64,000 nt of DNA from a bacterium (GCA_026709025.1 JAPOTT010000032.1:28154-92153); one strand, 5' to 3'. Counted from the first letter of the stretch, positions 1 to 9,066 are shown. Made by a program: numbers and translations. Notes: a model not told the origin generated them from the letters alone.

Positions 1-351
1 GCACGTAAGATCAAGCGGGCAGTTACCGACAGCGACAATGAGGTTCGCTATGACCCTGTCGTCAAGCCTGGGGTGTCCAACTTGTTGGGCATCTTAGCCG
101 CTGCCACCCACCGCACACCTGAGGCGGTCGCATCCGATTACAGCATCTATGGGCCTTTGAAGTTAGACACAGCCGATGCTGTAAACGAGCTTTTGGCACC
201 AATCAGACAACAGTATCAGGAGTTGATTGCAGAGCCTGCCCACATAGAGAGCTTGCTAGCCAAAGGCGCTGAAAAGGCTCGCGTGGTGGCCTCGGCTACC
301 TTGCAGCGAGCTAGAGAGCGGGCTGGTTTGCTCACCCGCGTACTGTCCTAA
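1..351 (+). CDS. trpS: Tryptophan-tRNA ligase, C-terminal part
   Basis: This is the last 116 codons of a reading frame already open at base 1, so the start lies outside the window. The visible part begins ARKIKRAVTDS and continues through KPGVSNLL, the conserved C-terminal catalytic-core segment of bacterial TrpRS that follows the KMSKS loop, and ends in a charged helical tail. TrpRS charges tRNA-Trp in the cytoplasm. The next gene, murT, starts 17 bases after the stop. The identification rests on this C-terminal block only, but the block is distinctive. Confidence 0.88.
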   Translation, partial: ARKIKRAVTDSDNEVRYDPVVKPGVSNLLGILAAATHRTPEAVASDYSIYGPLKLDTADAVNELLAPIRQQYQELIAEPAHIESLLAKGAEKARVVASATLQRARERAGLLTRVLS

Positions 352-368
352 CAGATATAGCTACCACG

Positions 369-1859
369 ATGAGGCTGCCCTCGGTTCCCTTGCCTGTGGC
401 CATCAGAGCGGCTCGTAGTGCTAGCCGCCTATCGCAACGGCTAGGACGTGGCGGGGGTACCACCATTGGTGGATTGATGTTGGGCCAGCTGCGTCCTGAA
501 GCCACTGCCGAGATGTCAGCCGAGCTAAGACAAGGAGTGCTTTTGGTGTCGGGTACCAACGGCAAAACCACCACAGCTCGCCTAATCAGGGCTGCATTAG
601 ATGCAAGCGGCTACAAGGTGGCAGCAAACACTGCTGGTTCCAATCTCGAGCGGGGTGTGGCTACTGCTTTGTTGGGTGCTCACAGCGCAGATATGGCTTT
701 GTTTGAGGTGGACGAAGCCGCTCTATCGGATGTTAGCGCTAAGACCGTGCCCCGTGTGGTTGTGTTGTTGAACCTGTTTAGAGACCAGCTAGACCGCTTT
801 GGCGAACTCGATAAGCTGCTTGAGCAGTGGCATCAAACTATGCTTCGGCTGCCTGAATCCACCACGGTGGTTTACAACGCCGATGATCCCGCGTTGGCCT
901 ACATCGTAGCTAACAGTGATGCAGATCACATTCGCAAGGTTGCTTTTGGAGTTGATGATTCCCGATTGAATCGCAAAAAACTGCCCCATGCTGCTGATTC
1001 AGCTTGGTGTCGGTTTTGTGGGCGCTTGCGCCCAACTAGCTCTAACAACACCTCTACAGAACCTAAAGAATGTTCTGGAGACAATAAAGACCACGCGCGC
1101 CAAACAGGCGGTTACGTACCTCTTCAGTATGACACCGTAACGATTGGGCATTTAGGACGCTGGTCTTGCCCCAGGTGTGGTGTGCAGCGCCCTTTCCTCG
1201 ATGTAGCTGCAACCAAAATCGAACTGCACGGCCTAAGCGGCCAGCGCATATCTGTAACCACTCCACAAGGGCCAAGAGAGGTATCGTTGCGTCTACCGGG
1301 ACTTCACAACGCCTACAACGCCTTGGCCGCAGTGGCTTGTGCGCATGCTATAGAACTAGACCCAGAGGTTGTGGGGCCCGCGTTAGCCAAGCGACAAGCC
1401 GCATTTGGACGCGCGGAGCGTATCAGCATCGGTCAAATGCACATAACCACGCTCTTGGCAAAGAACCCGGCTGGTGCTAACGAGAACATCCACACCATGT
1501 TGGCAACCAAACAGCAGTTGCATTTGTTGTTGCTGCTAAACGATCGCACCGCCGATGGCCGAGACGTTTCTTGGATTTGGGATGTGGATTACGAACTGTT
1601 GCTGAAAGATAACCGTCTTGGCAGCCTCACCGTTGGCGGAGACCGTGCCTACGACATGGCCCTTCGGTTTTACTACGGTGGCTTTGGTTTAAACCACATT
1701 AACGTGGTGCCAGACATAGCTACTGCGCTTGATTCCGGGTTAGCAGCGGCCGGGCCCAACGGCGATCTCTTCGTGCTGCCCACATACACAGCGTTGCTAG
1801 AGTTTCAAGACATCCTTACAACACGAGGCTTGGTGCCCGCATTTTGGGAGGACAGTTGA
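369..1859 (+). CDS. murT: Lipid II isoglutaminyl synthase, Mur ligase-like subunit MurT
   Basis: MurT and GatD amidate the alpha-carboxylate of D-Glu in lipid II, giving D-isoglutamine in peptidoglycan. The 496-aa protein has the Mur ligase P-loop GTNGKTTT at residues 62-69, a zinc-ribbon insertion with cysteine pairs C214/C217 and C267/C270 (typical of MurT rather than classical Mur ligases), and the C-terminal DUF1727 signature NDRTADGRDVSWIWD, which carries the Asp proposed to act with the GatD glutaminase. The start is ATG with no clear Shine-Dalgarno. gatD follows at once, as in other actinobacteria and Gram-positive cocci, which settles the assignment. Confidence 0.95.
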   Translation: MRLPSVPLPVAIRAARSASRLSQRLGRGGGTTIGGLMLGQLRPEATAEMSAELRQGVLLVSGTNGKTTTARLIRAALDASGYKVAANTAGSNLERGVATALLGAHSADMALFEVDEAALSDVSAKTVPRVVVLLNLFRDQLDRFGELDKLLEQWHQTMLRLPESTTVVYNADDPALAYIVANSDADHIRKVAFGVDDSRLNRKKLPHAADSAWCRFCGRLRPTSSNNTSTEPKECSGDNKDHARQTGGYVPLQYDTVTIGHLGRWSCPRCGVQRPFLDVAATKIELHGLSGQRISVTTPQGPREVSLRLPGLHNAYNALAAVACAHAIELDPEVVGPALAKRQAAFGRAERISIGQMHITTLLAKNPAGANENIHTMLATKQQLHLLLLLNDRTADGRDVSWIWDVDYELLLKDNRLGSLTVGGDRAYDMALRFYYGGFGLNHINVVPDIATALDSGLAAAGPNGDLFVLPTYTALLEFQDILTTRGLVPAFWEDS

Positions 1860-1903
1860 GCCTCGCTGATTCGTCCGCTCCTCATGTCAGCTTGCAGCCA
1901 GCA

Positions 1904-2635
1904 ATGAGCATCTGCCACCTGTACCCCCAGCAAATGAACATCTACGCCGATAGGGGCAACATAGCGGTGCTGAGCCAGCGCTTAGCATGGAGAGGGTTGG
2001 GTGCAGAACTCAAAGAAGTGCATTTTGGTGATCCGATTCCAGATGACTGCAACATCTACTACCTCGGTGGAGGCCAAGACAGCGATCAGCTCGCAGTGGC
2101 TGAAGATCTTTGCGGACATGGCCGCTCCGAGCCCCTAAAGATTGCCGCAGCTAGCGGAGCTGTCATCCTGGGGGTGTGCGGAGGGTATCAACTCTTGGGC
2201 CACGCTTATACTACATCTGCTGGACAGCGGGTGGCTGGTGTGGGTTTGTTAGATATAGAAACCACCGCTGGTAGCACTCGTTTGATTGGAGATGTTGTGG
2301 CCGAAGCAACTCTGGTGGGCACAACCCATACTGTGGTGGGTTATGAGAACCATGCTGGTCGCACTCACCTCGGGCCGGGTTGTACCCCTTTTGCCAACCT
2401 ACAGTTTGGTTACGGCAACAACGGCAGCGATGGTTGTGAAGGTGCAATCTCTGGACGAACGCTTGGTACCTACCTTCACGGCCCTCTGCTTCCAAAAAAT
2501 CCTTGGCTAGCCGATACGCTATTAGCGTGGTCGCTGACACATGCGGGTGCATCGTCAGAATTGAAACCTCTAGACGATCAACTTGAGCACACAGCACATG
2601 CAGTAGCTAAGGCCAGAGCAGGACAAAAAAGATGA
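1904..2635 (+). CDS. gatD: Lipid II isoglutaminyl synthase, glutaminase subunit GatD
   Basis: This is a class-I glutamine amidotransferase of the CobB/CobQ type that supplies ammonia to MurT. The nucleophile is Cys92 in GVCGGYQLLG and the catalytic His is H192 in YLHGPL, close to C94 and H189 of the S. aureus enzyme. The N-terminus, beginning with MSICHLYPQQMNIYAD, fits family members, so ATG 1904 was chosen. A TTG at 1856 overlaps the murT stop (TTGA) and has GGGAGGA just upstream at 1846-1852; it would add 16 residues and is a real alternative. The 3' end overlaps the nucleoside hydrolase start by 4 nt. Confidence 0.94.
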   Translation: MSICHLYPQQMNIYADRGNIAVLSQRLAWRGLGAELKEVHFGDPIPDDCNIYYLGGGQDSDQLAVAEDLCGHGRSEPLKIAAASGAVILGVCGGYQLLGHAYTTSAGQRVAGVGLLDIETTAGSTRLIGDVVAEATLVGTTHTVVGYENHAGRTHLGPGCTPFANLQFGYGNNGSDGCEGAISGRTLGTYLHGPLLPKNPWLADTLLAWSLTHAGASSELKPLDDQLEHTAHAVAKARAGQKR

Positions 2636-3573
2636 AACCCCGCCCAATCATTATTGACACAGACCCTGGCCAAGACGATGCCTTAGCCATTCTGGCTGCT
2701 TTAGCAAGCCCCGACCTAGAGGTGCTAGGGGTAACGGCTGTTGCAGGCAACGTGCCGTTGGATCTAACCGCACCTAATGCCCTCAAAATATGCGAGCTAG
2801 CTGGACGAACTGACGTGGCGGTTTTTGCGGGCTGCGATCGTCCACTGCAACGCGATCTGATAACCGCTGAGCATGTTCACGGTAAAACGGGCATCGACGG
2901 AGCCGACTTGCCAGAACCTGCTGCATCGCTGCAACCCCAACACGGCGTGGACTGGATAACCAACACGCTGGCCGCTGCCCAAGAGCGTGAGATCACCATC
3001 TGTCCGGTGGGCCCTATGACCAATTTAGCTAGCGTGTTACAGGCCAGCCCCGAACTTGCCATGCACATTCGTGAAATTGTGTGCATGGGAGGAGCTTTTT
3101 TTGCGGGTGGCAACACCACCCCTACTGCTGAGTTTAATGTGTTTGTAGACCCTGAGGCTGCACAGGTTGTCCTACATAGTGGAGCACCGGTCACCATGTT
3201 TCCTTTGGATGTCACACACAAGGCGTTGATGTCGCGCCACTGGATCCAACAGGTACGGGCTTTGGGTACGCGCACCAGCATTGCTGCTGTTGGCATGTTG
3301 GAGTTTTATGAACGCTTTGACGTGGACAAGTACGGCACTTATGGGGGGCCTCTGCACGACCCTAATGTGATTGCCTATCTGCTGCGCCCCGATCTGTACG
3401 CTGGTCGTCATTGCAACGTAGAAGTAGATACTCGTTCTGGGCTTACCTTGGGGATGACCGTGGTGGACTTTTGGGGGGTGTCTGGGCGACCTGCTAACTG
3501 CCAATACATTACTGAGGTTGACTCTGATGGCTTCTACGCCTTGTTGTTGGAACTCCTCAGCAAACTGCCCTAG
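2632..3573 (+). CDS. Inosine-uridine preferring nucleoside hydrolase family protein
   Basis: The protein hydrolyses the N-glycosidic bond of ribonucleosides (family knowledge) for salvage. The calcium/ribose-binding signature DTDPGQDDA lies at residues 9-17, and further family blocks are present (MGGAFFAGGNTTPTAEFN, a later THKAL segment). At 313 aa it has the usual length. The ATG overlaps the gatD stop by 4 nt, so it is probably translated with murT-gatD, although no functional link to cell-wall amidation is known. The exact base preference cannot be read from the sequence. Confidence 0.9.
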   Translation: MKPRPIIIDTDPGQDDALAILAALASPDLEVLGVTAVAGNVPLDLTAPNALKICELAGRTDVAVFAGCDRPLQRDLITAEHVHGKTGIDGADLPEPAASLQPQHGVDWITNTLAAAQEREITICPVGPMTNLASVLQASPELAMHIREIVCMGGAFFAGGNTTPTAEFNVFVDPEAAQVVLHSGAPVTMFPLDVTHKALMSRHWIQQVRALGTRTSIAAVGMLEFYERFDVDKYGTYGGPLHDPNVIAYLLRPDLYAGRHCNVEVDTRSGLTLGMTVVDFWGVSGRPANCQYITEVDSDGFYALLLELLSKLP

Positions 3574-3591
3574 TTGAGCTGTACTTAAGGC

Positions 3592-4272
3592 ATGTCCACC
3601 ATCGTTGGTTTTTTTGTTTTCTTGTTGATCATGTTGAGCTTGGCGGCTTTGGCCATCATTTTGGATTGGATGGGCAAACCCATTCGCCGCTCCTTTCGTC
3701 CCCGCACGGCAGGCACGCCAGCCTGGTTGCTCACAGACGAGCAATCAGCCTCAGACAGCCCGGAGCCGCTAGCTACCGATGCGTCTTTGGCTGCTCTAGC
3801 TTCTCAGGCTGAAGCTGCCGCTCCGACTGGAGTTAGTGCCGAAGCTGGTGCTGTTATGCAGGCTGGAGTCGTTATGCAATCTGAGGGTGCTATACAGGTT
3901 GGGGACGTGGAACCTCAACCCCCCGAGGTTTCTGGTGTGGCTCCCACAGCGGCTCCACCGGCTACCCCGCCTTCATGGCAGCCGGGTGAATCCATCTTCA
4001 AGCTAACCCCCAGAGGCACTCCCCCCACCATCGCTGCGGTACGCAGGCGTTACTGGAAGAACCTCTCAGAGCGGCCTGCTTCGGTTTTGTTTGGCGAACC
4101 AAACCAAATACTTATGTCCATCGGTCAAGCCCCGCAGCGCTTTAATCCCCGTATCGGCGCGCTTGAAGATCTGCAGCTGCCCGAAGAGATGTTGCGCTTT
4201 TGTTGGGCCACCAAACGGCGACCCACTCCTGCTTGGGGTGATCAAGGCCTCGACCCCTACGCCAGCCCGTGA
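3592..4272 (+). CDS. Unknown single-pass membrane protein with repeat-bearing linker
   Basis: I do not recognise this 226-aa protein. It opens with one hydrophobic helix (residues 4-25), then a basic stretch (KPIRRSFRPR), suggesting an N-terminal anchor with a cytoplasmic body. Residues about 45-140 are low-complexity, rich in Ala, Pro, Glu and Ser, and include three degenerate hexapeptide repeats (AVMQAG, VVMQSE, GAIQVG) encoded by 18-bp units at 3850-3903. The last 85 residues (from FKLTPRG) look folded and may be the conserved domain. Its stop overlaps the GTG of the next gene (GTGA), so the two are coupled. Confidence 0.72.
   Translation: MSTIVGFFVFLLIMLSLAALAIILDWMGKPIRRSFRPRTAGTPAWLLTDEQSASDSPEPLATDASLAALASQAEAAAPTGVSAEAGAVMQAGVVMQSEGAIQVGDVEPQPPEVSGVAPTAAPPATPPSWQPGESIFKLTPRGTPPTIAAVRRRYWKNLSERPASVLFGEPNQILMSIGQAPQRFNPRIGALEDLQLPEEMLRFCWATKRRPTPAWGDQGLDPYASP
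3850..3903 (+). repeat. Three degenerate 18-bp in-frame tandem units
   Basis: Units 3850-3867, 3868-3885 and 3886-3903 encode AVMQAG, VVMQSE and GAIQVG within the linker of the unknown membrane protein. The copies have diverged but keep the frame and period, which points to an old slippage expansion. Confidence 0.6.
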
Positions 4273-4727
4273 GCGATACATCTGCCTTCAGCCAAGCCTT
4301 TGCCGAGGGTATAGGCAGCCTGCAATATGAGGGCCAAGAGGTGCGGCCTTTGCTATTGCTGGCCGTCAACGAAAACAGCAAAATCAGGGTACACAGAGTG
4401 GGAGCCCGCGCTGATCGCCGTCAAGCCTTGAAGCTAGCTGCTGTGAACGGCACCTTGGAGTTGGAGGGTATTTCCGCGGAGATAATTTCTTTGTGGTGCG
4501 ATACAAGCCCCGAAACTGTGGAGTTGCTGGTACAAGGGCCACAGGTGCGGCGCGTGGAGGTGTGGAATGCCTGGGATTTAGGAGGTTTGGAAACGGCGTG
4601 GCTGGGCAATGCGGGCATCATCCTAGAAGCCACCCAAAAGCACCTTACCCTGCATTGCAGCGATGGTATTGGCCCGCCTAGCTTCAGCGACCTAACAGTA
4701 GAAATCTCAATCGCCAACCCAACTTAA
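4269..4727 (+). CDS. Unknown 152-aa protein coupled to the upstream membrane protein
   Basis: I cannot assign a family. There is no signal peptide or membrane segment. The sequence alternates short hydrophobic and polar stretches (VRRVEVWNAWDLGG, LTLHCSDGIGPPSFSDLTVEISI), suggesting a mostly beta-strand soluble fold. GTG 4269 overlaps the stop of the preceding gene by 4 nt, the best evidence that it is a real gene working with that protein. It ends six bases before a convergent tRNA gene. Confidence 0.7.
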   Translation: MSDTSAFSQAFAEGIGSLQYEGQEVRPLLLLAVNENSKIRVHRVGARADRRQALKLAAVNGTLELEGISAEIISLWCDTSPETVELLVQGPQVRRVEVWNAWDLGGLETAWLGNAGIILEATQKHLTLHCSDGIGPPSFSDLTVEISIANPT

Positions 4728-4732
4728 TTGAA

Positions 4733-4807
4733 TGGCTCGGGAGGGAGGACTTGAACCCCCAATATCGGGACCAGAACCCGGTGTGTTGCCAATTACACCA
4801 CTCCCGA
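4733..4807 (-). tRNA. tRNA-Gln (anticodon CUG)
   Basis: Read on the minus strand, the gene starts TCGGGAG and its acceptor arm closes perfectly with CTCCCGA, followed by discriminator G and an encoded CCA (4733-4735). The anticodon loop reads UUCUGGU, with U33 preceding CUG, which decodes CAG (Gln). The T arm contains GGTTCAAGTCC. It lies downstream of gltX on the same strand with one lipoprotein gene between. Most actinobacteria lack GlnRS and charge tRNA-Gln through GluRS plus GatCAB, so the proximity is meaningful but not proof. Confidence 0.95.
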
Positions 4808-4818
4808 ATGCAATGCTC

Positions 4819-4824
4819 AGTGTA
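4819..4824 (-). promoter_or_regulatory. Probable -10 element for tRNA-Gln
   Basis: On the minus strand TACACT fits the TANNNT actinobacterial -10 and sits 11 bases before the first tRNA base. I see no good -35 at standard spacing. Confidence 0.4.
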
Positions 4825-4892
4825 CTACCCTCATGTTGCACAAGCTGAACCATTTCGCACAACTCCCCACCCACCCGTACCAACAGCGCACT

Positions 4893-5408
4893 TTAGAATG
4901 AAGGCTCAGGTGCGCTACAGGTTGCACGTAATTTGGATGCCAACATACTTGCTAGACTGGTTGCTTGTTGTATATTGCCTGTCGCAGTTTCTAACTTTGC
5001 GGATGTCTGAGGCGAGGTATCGACAGGCCGCAGATTGTTTAGCACCGCTAAAGTAGCCTGAAAGTGCAATGCTAACGATTCAACGTAGTTCAGTAAGACC
5101 ATCTCCTCCCTATCTGAGTTAGGGGTAGCAGATTGCCCGGCAATCTCATCTGTGTATCTCACACCCCAAACCGATCGTTCTGCTCTGGCCTCGCTTGCGG
5201 ATAATTGCAACTCTTGGTGCCTTGCGCTATCAATAGGCACTAATAGCTCCCATGGCATCTCTGCCCAAGCCTGATCAGCGTTTCTGATGCTCTCACCAGC
5301 ACCGATCCAATCTCCAGCATCCCACCAAGCATCTGTGCAAGGCGTAGCGGTTGAACACCCAGGTAGTAGCAGTAGCAACACAAGCACCCCAACTACCAAA
5401 CGAATCAT
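4893..5408 (-). CDS. Probable lipoprotein, function unknown
   Basis: Starting at ATG 5408, the protein opens MIRLVVGVLVLLLLLPGC, a short signal peptide with lipobox LPGC, so it should be exported and lipid-anchored at Cys18. The mature part of about 150 residues is rich in Ala, Glu and Ser, probably helical, with no motif I recognise. An upstream in-frame extension exists but would bury the signal peptide, so I reject it. It sits between gltX and tRNA-Gln on the same strand. Confidence 0.72.
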   Translation of the reverse strand: MIRLVVGVLVLLLLLPGCSTATPCTDAWWDAGDWIGAGESIRNADQAWAEMPWELLVPIDSARHQELQLSASEARAERSVWGVRYTDEIAGQSATPNSDREEMVLLNYVESLALHFQATLAVLNNLRPVDTSPQTSAKLETATGNIQQATSLASMLASKLRATCSAPEPSF

Positions 5409-5493
5409 TATCACCACCCAACCACACTCACTAGTAGGGTTAAGTAAGGCATAGAAAATTACAATGCTCAAACAGAGGTTAACATCTGCCCGG

Positions 5494-6858
5494 TTAACTG
5501 GTCTCTGTGGTGAGGCGGGTATGGGCGGTTTGGAGGCGGCGGAGCACTTCTTGGCGGGTTAGGTGGCGCACCATGGGTTCAAAGAGCGGAGGGCCAACTG
5601 ACCGGCCTGTTACGGCCACCCGAACGGGTGCTTGAGCTTTAGAACGGTTCACGCCGTTGGCTTCACCTACAGAAAATACTGTTTCTTTTACAGCGTCTGG
5701 GTCCCAAGAGCAGTTTGCTAGTGCGGCAATAGCACCAGCCAATATCTCTTCAGCAGCTTTGCCCCGTACCACTGCTTTGTCCCAAGATGCTTCGTCGGTA
5801 ATTGGATCGGGGCAAAACAGCCAATCTATCTGCGGCACAATATCGTCTAGGGTTCGTAGCTTTTCTTGCACCAACCCAACCATGTCGGCCACAACGCTAA
5901 GGCTAAAACGCTCGGGCGGCCACGGTACTTGGCTGGTTTGCAAATGCGCTACTAGGGCCTCCAACAGGTCGGCTGAGCTGAGCTGCCGTATGTACACACC
6001 GTTGAAGTGCTGTAACTTGGCAACATCAAAGAATGCCGAGGCTTTGTTTACATCCTCCAAGCGGAACTGCTCGATGATCTCAGACATAGGCCGGATCTCT
6101 AACTCGTCACGCGGCCCCCAGCCCAAAAGGGCCAAGTAGTTAGCCATTGCAGAGGCCAAATAACCCTGCTTTCTGTAGCTCTCTAGCGACACATCATCAC
6201 GGCGTTTGGCGAGTTTCTTGCGTTGTTCGTTTACCAAAAGGGGCAGATGGGCATAAACCGGCGGTGTAGCTCCTAGCGCCTCGGCTAGCAGCACGGCTCG
6301 CGGCGCGCTAGATAACAAATCCTCACCACGAATGGCGTGGGTGATAGACATATCGGCATCATCCACCGCATTAGCCAGCACAAAGGTGGGCGATCCATCA
6401 GAGCGCCAAATCACAAAGTCGCCAAGCTGGGAATGATCCACCGCCACCTCTCCACGCACAACGTCACCAATGTGCGTGATGCCGCTCGGTGTCCTAAAGC
6501 GCACCGCTTTACCGGCAGACATCGTAGTGCCAGCTAGTTCATTGTTGTCGGTGTCGCACAAGTAAGCCAGACCCTCATTCAGCAACTGCTGTACCGCCTC
6601 ACGATGCCGTTCTTTACGCTCCGACTGGTAGTAGGGCCCTTCGTCGTAATCAATACCCAGCCAGCTGAGATATTCAAAGATGGCATTAGTTAGCTCGGGA
6701 CGGTTGCGGTTTTCGTCGGTGTCTTCGATACGCAGCACCATAACTCCACCCACAGAACGGGCATACAACCAGTTGAAAAGAGCCGTGCGGGCCGAGCCCA
6801 CATGCAGATAGCCGGTGGGTGAGGGCGCAAACCTCACCCTCACACTAGGTGTAGTCAC
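5494..6858 (-). CDS. gltX: Glutamate-tRNA ligase
   Basis: This class-I synthetase charges tRNA-Glu and, where GlnRS is absent, also misacylates tRNA-Gln. The HIGH-type motif is in RFAPSPTGYLHVGSARTALFNW near the N-terminus, and the KMSKS equivalent is KLAKRRDDVSLE. The C-terminal anticodon-binding domain is present and the length of 454 aa is close to normal. GTG 6858 was chosen because it overlaps the stop of the upstream gene (GTGA) and places the core strand VRVRFAPSPTG next to the N-terminus; an ATG 60 bases upstream lies inside the neighbouring gene. Confidence 0.96.
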   Translation of the reverse strand: MTTPSVRVRFAPSPTGYLHVGSARTALFNWLYARSVGGVMVLRIEDTDENRNRPELTNAIFEYLSWLGIDYDEGPYYQSERKERHREAVQQLLNEGLAYLCDTDNNELAGTTMSAGKAVRFRTPSGITHIGDVVRGEVAVDHSQLGDFVIWRSDGSPTFVLANAVDDADMSITHAIRGEDLLSSAPRAVLLAEALGATPPVYAHLPLLVNEQRKKLAKRRDDVSLESYRKQGYLASAMANYLALLGWGPRDELEIRPMSEIIEQFRLEDVNKASAFFDVAKLQHFNGVYIRQLSSADLLEALVAHLQTSQVPWPPERFSLSVVADMVGLVQEKLRTLDDIVPQIDWLFCPDPITDEASWDKAVVRGKAAEEILAGAIAALANCSWDPDAVKETVFSVGEANGVNRSKAQAPVRVAVTGRSVGPPLFEPMVRHLTRQEVLRRLQTAHTRLTTETS

Positions 6859-7403
6859 CCCGTGGTGTGCTGGGTCGTTGGGTGCTGGGCCATGAGCTGT
6901 AGCCGTTGTGCTTCGCACACAGATTCAACCTCCAAAGGCGATATCCGCAACATCTCAGCGCTCACGATATCCACCAAATGGCGGACGTGGGCGTAGTGAT
7001 GTGGGTGCCGCAGCCCCGCAAACAGCTCTCTACGCCACGCCAAGAACGCCTCCGTAGGCTCAGGTGCCAGAAAACCGAACAGCCTAAATGCCAGCTCCAC
7101 ATCAGCCAAGATGGGAGCACGACCAAAACAAGCTGCCCGCTTGAGCGCCACGCCCACAGCACCCGCAACAGCATCGCTGGAGTTTTCGCTTGAACTTAAC
7201 AACAACTTGCCTTCAAACCGCCGGGCCAAAGCTAAGGCATAGCCCTGATCTGGCCCCGGCACACCCAAGCCGTTACCCAAAGGTTGGTGATCGCTCAGAT
7301 CGCCTGGGCGATTTGCTACCCAAGAATCGGCCAGGCGCGGCGGCGACACGTAATGGCGCTGTTTGGCTGGCGTGGTTGTGGGCACATAATCGGGCGCTGC
7401 CAT
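6855..7403 (-). CDS. Unknown protein between cimA and gltX
   Basis: This 182-aa protein has no signal peptide or membrane helix. It has a Pro-rich N-terminus, then an Ala/Leu-rich helical region with clustered His in RHPHHYAHVRHLVDI near residue 135. I do not recognise a family. It starts 8 bases after the cimA stop and overlaps gltX by 4 nt, so it is part of the ilvE-cimA-gltX transcription unit. The coupling on both sides makes it very likely a real gene. Confidence 0.75.
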   Translation of the reverse strand: MAAPDYVPTTTPAKQRHYVSPPRLADSWVANRPGDLSDHQPLGNGLGVPGPDQGYALALARRFEGKLLLSSSENSSDAVAGAVGVALKRAACFGRAPILADVELAFRLFGFLAPEPTEAFLAWRRELFAGLRHPHHYAHVRHLVDIVSAEMLRISPLEVESVCEAQRLQLMAQHPTTQHTTG

Positions 7404-7410
7404 AGCTGCA

Positions 7411-9066
7411 TCAGCCTTTCATATAAGGGGTTATCCCGGCTTGGAGCAACCCAAACACCAAGCTGTCCACCAGAGCTTGCCAACTGGCCTCCACGATGTT
7501 GGTAGACACTCCTATGGTTGTCCATACCCGATCTCCACTAGCTGAGTCGATCATTACTCTAGTAACAGCCGCAGTACCCGATGCAGTGTCTAGCACCCTC
7601 ACCTTGTAATCAATGAGCGAGATAGAACGTAACTCAGGGTAGCGGTGAGCCAACGTCAACATTAGTGCAGCATGCAATGCATCCACAGGCCCATTGCCTT
7701 CGCCGGTTGCTACAATGCGCTCACCTTGCACATGGAGCTTGACGGTAGCCTCCGTATCTACATCCACTGCCACCTCATTCCAAGCCCTAGCCCCAGTACC
7801 CGAGCGGTGATCAGTAGACACTCTGAATGACTCCAACTCAAAATAAGGCTGCTTCCAACCCGAAGCAGCCCTCATCAACAACTCTAGAGAAGCATCGGCA
7901 ACCTCAAAGTGATATCCAGCATGTTCTAGCTTCTTGAGGGTGTCCACGATCTCCCCCACTGCCTTGCCGCTTAACTCCAACCCCATCTCAGCAGCTTTGA
8001 GCTCCACGGTAGACCTGCCAGCCATCTCTGAAACCACAAAACGAGAGCCGTTACCCACAGCCGAAGGGTCTATGTGCTCATAGGCATCGGGTCTGCGGGC
8101 TATTGCGCTGGTGTGCAGCCCCGCTTTGTGCGCAAACGCAGACGACCCAACGTAAGGTTGTTGTGGATCGGGGGTGAAGTTCACCAACTCCGCCACATGA
8201 TGTGACACTGCGGTAAGGTGTTCTAGGCGATCTTGCGGCACGGTTGCCACGCCCATCTTCAAGCTTAAGTTGGCAATAATGGGCACTAAATTGCAGTTGC
8301 CGGTGCGCTCGCCATAACCGTTGATCGTGCCTTGTACTTGCGTAGCACCAGCGCGTACTCCTGCTAGGGCGTTAGCTACCCCACAGCCCGTGTCGTTGTG
8401 CAAATGCACACCAACGGGCGTATCTAGGTAGTCCACCACCGCACCCACAATCTGTTCCACGTGCGTTGGCAACGATCCGCCGTTGGTGTCGCAAAGCACC
8501 AAGCGATCCGCTCCTGCCAAAGCTGCGGCCTCTAAAACAGCCAAGCTGTAGCCGGGGTTATTTTGGTAGCCGTCAAAGAAGTGCTCGGCATCAAAGAAAA
8601 CCTGCATGCCTTGGTCTTTGAGAAACCGTATCGAATCGGCCACCATCGCCACACCCTCATCTAAGGTGGCACGCAACGCTTCTAGAACATGGTAATCCCA
8701 GCATTTGCCCACAATGCAGGCCACCTCGGTGCCCGAGGCCACCAAATTAGCCAAGGTAAGGTCTTCGTCTGTTCGGCCCTTGACACGACGGGTAGATCCA
8801 AAAGACACCAGAGTGCTTGTGGCAAGATGCAGTTCTGTACGAGCCCGTTGAAAGAACTCATCATCTTTGGGGTTAGAACCAGGCCAGCCACCTTCAATGT
8901 AATGAACACCTAGCTCATCTAGCTGAACGGAGATACGCAGCTTGTCTTGCACCGAGAGGGATATGCCGCGCAGCTGGCTACCGTCACGCAAGGTGGTGTC
9001 GTAAATCTCCACAGCTTCGGGCAACGGGCGCGGTGCGGTTGGGGCCTCAGCAGTAGACATGTTCAT
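7411..9066 (-). CDS. cimA: (R)-citramalate synthase, LeuA-like
   Basis: The protein condenses pyruvate and acetyl-CoA to citramalate, the first step of threonine-independent isoleucine synthesis. It belongs to the DRE-TIM metallolyases: DTTLRDGSQ lies near residue 25, with the metal-binding GVHLHNDTGCG later, and a C-terminal regulatory domain follows. The overall pattern (YDTTLRDGSQLRGISLSV, HYIEGGWPGSNPKD) matches the CimA subfamily rather than the LeuA encoded at 16814. ATG 9066 overlaps the ilvE stop (ATGA), giving 551 aa. LeuC/LeuD and LeuB encoded nearby could carry out the following steps. Confidence 0.9.
   Translation of the reverse strand: MNMSTAEAPTAPRPLPEAVEIYDTTLRDGSQLRGISLSVQDKLRISVQLDELGVHYIEGGWPGSNPKDDEFFQRARTELHLATSTLVSFGSTRRVKGRTDEDLTLANLVASGTEVACIVGKCWDYHVLEALRATLDEGVAMVADSIRFLKDQGMQVFFDAEHFFDGYQNNPGYSLAVLEAAALAGADRLVLCDTNGGSLPTHVEQIVGAVVDYLDTPVGVHLHNDTGCGVANALAGVRAGATQVQGTINGYGERTGNCNLVPIIANLSLKMGVATVPQDRLEHLTAVSHHVAELVNFTPDPQQPYVGSSAFAHKAGLHTSAIARRPDAYEHIDPSAVGNGSRFVVSEMAGRSTVELKAAEMGLELSGKAVGEIVDTLKKLEHAGYHFEVADASLELLMRAASGWKQPYFELESFRVSTDHRSGTGARAWNEVAVDVDTEATVKLHVQGERIVATGEGNGPVDALHAALMLTLAHRYPELRSISLIDYKVRVLDTASGTAAVTRVMIDSASGDRVWTTIGVSTNIVEASWQALVDSLVFGLLQAGITPYMKG

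Noticed and set aside
5478..5498. Two GTTAAC copies after the gltX stop
   Set aside because: They can pair over 6 AT-rich bases only, with no U-tract; likely chance.
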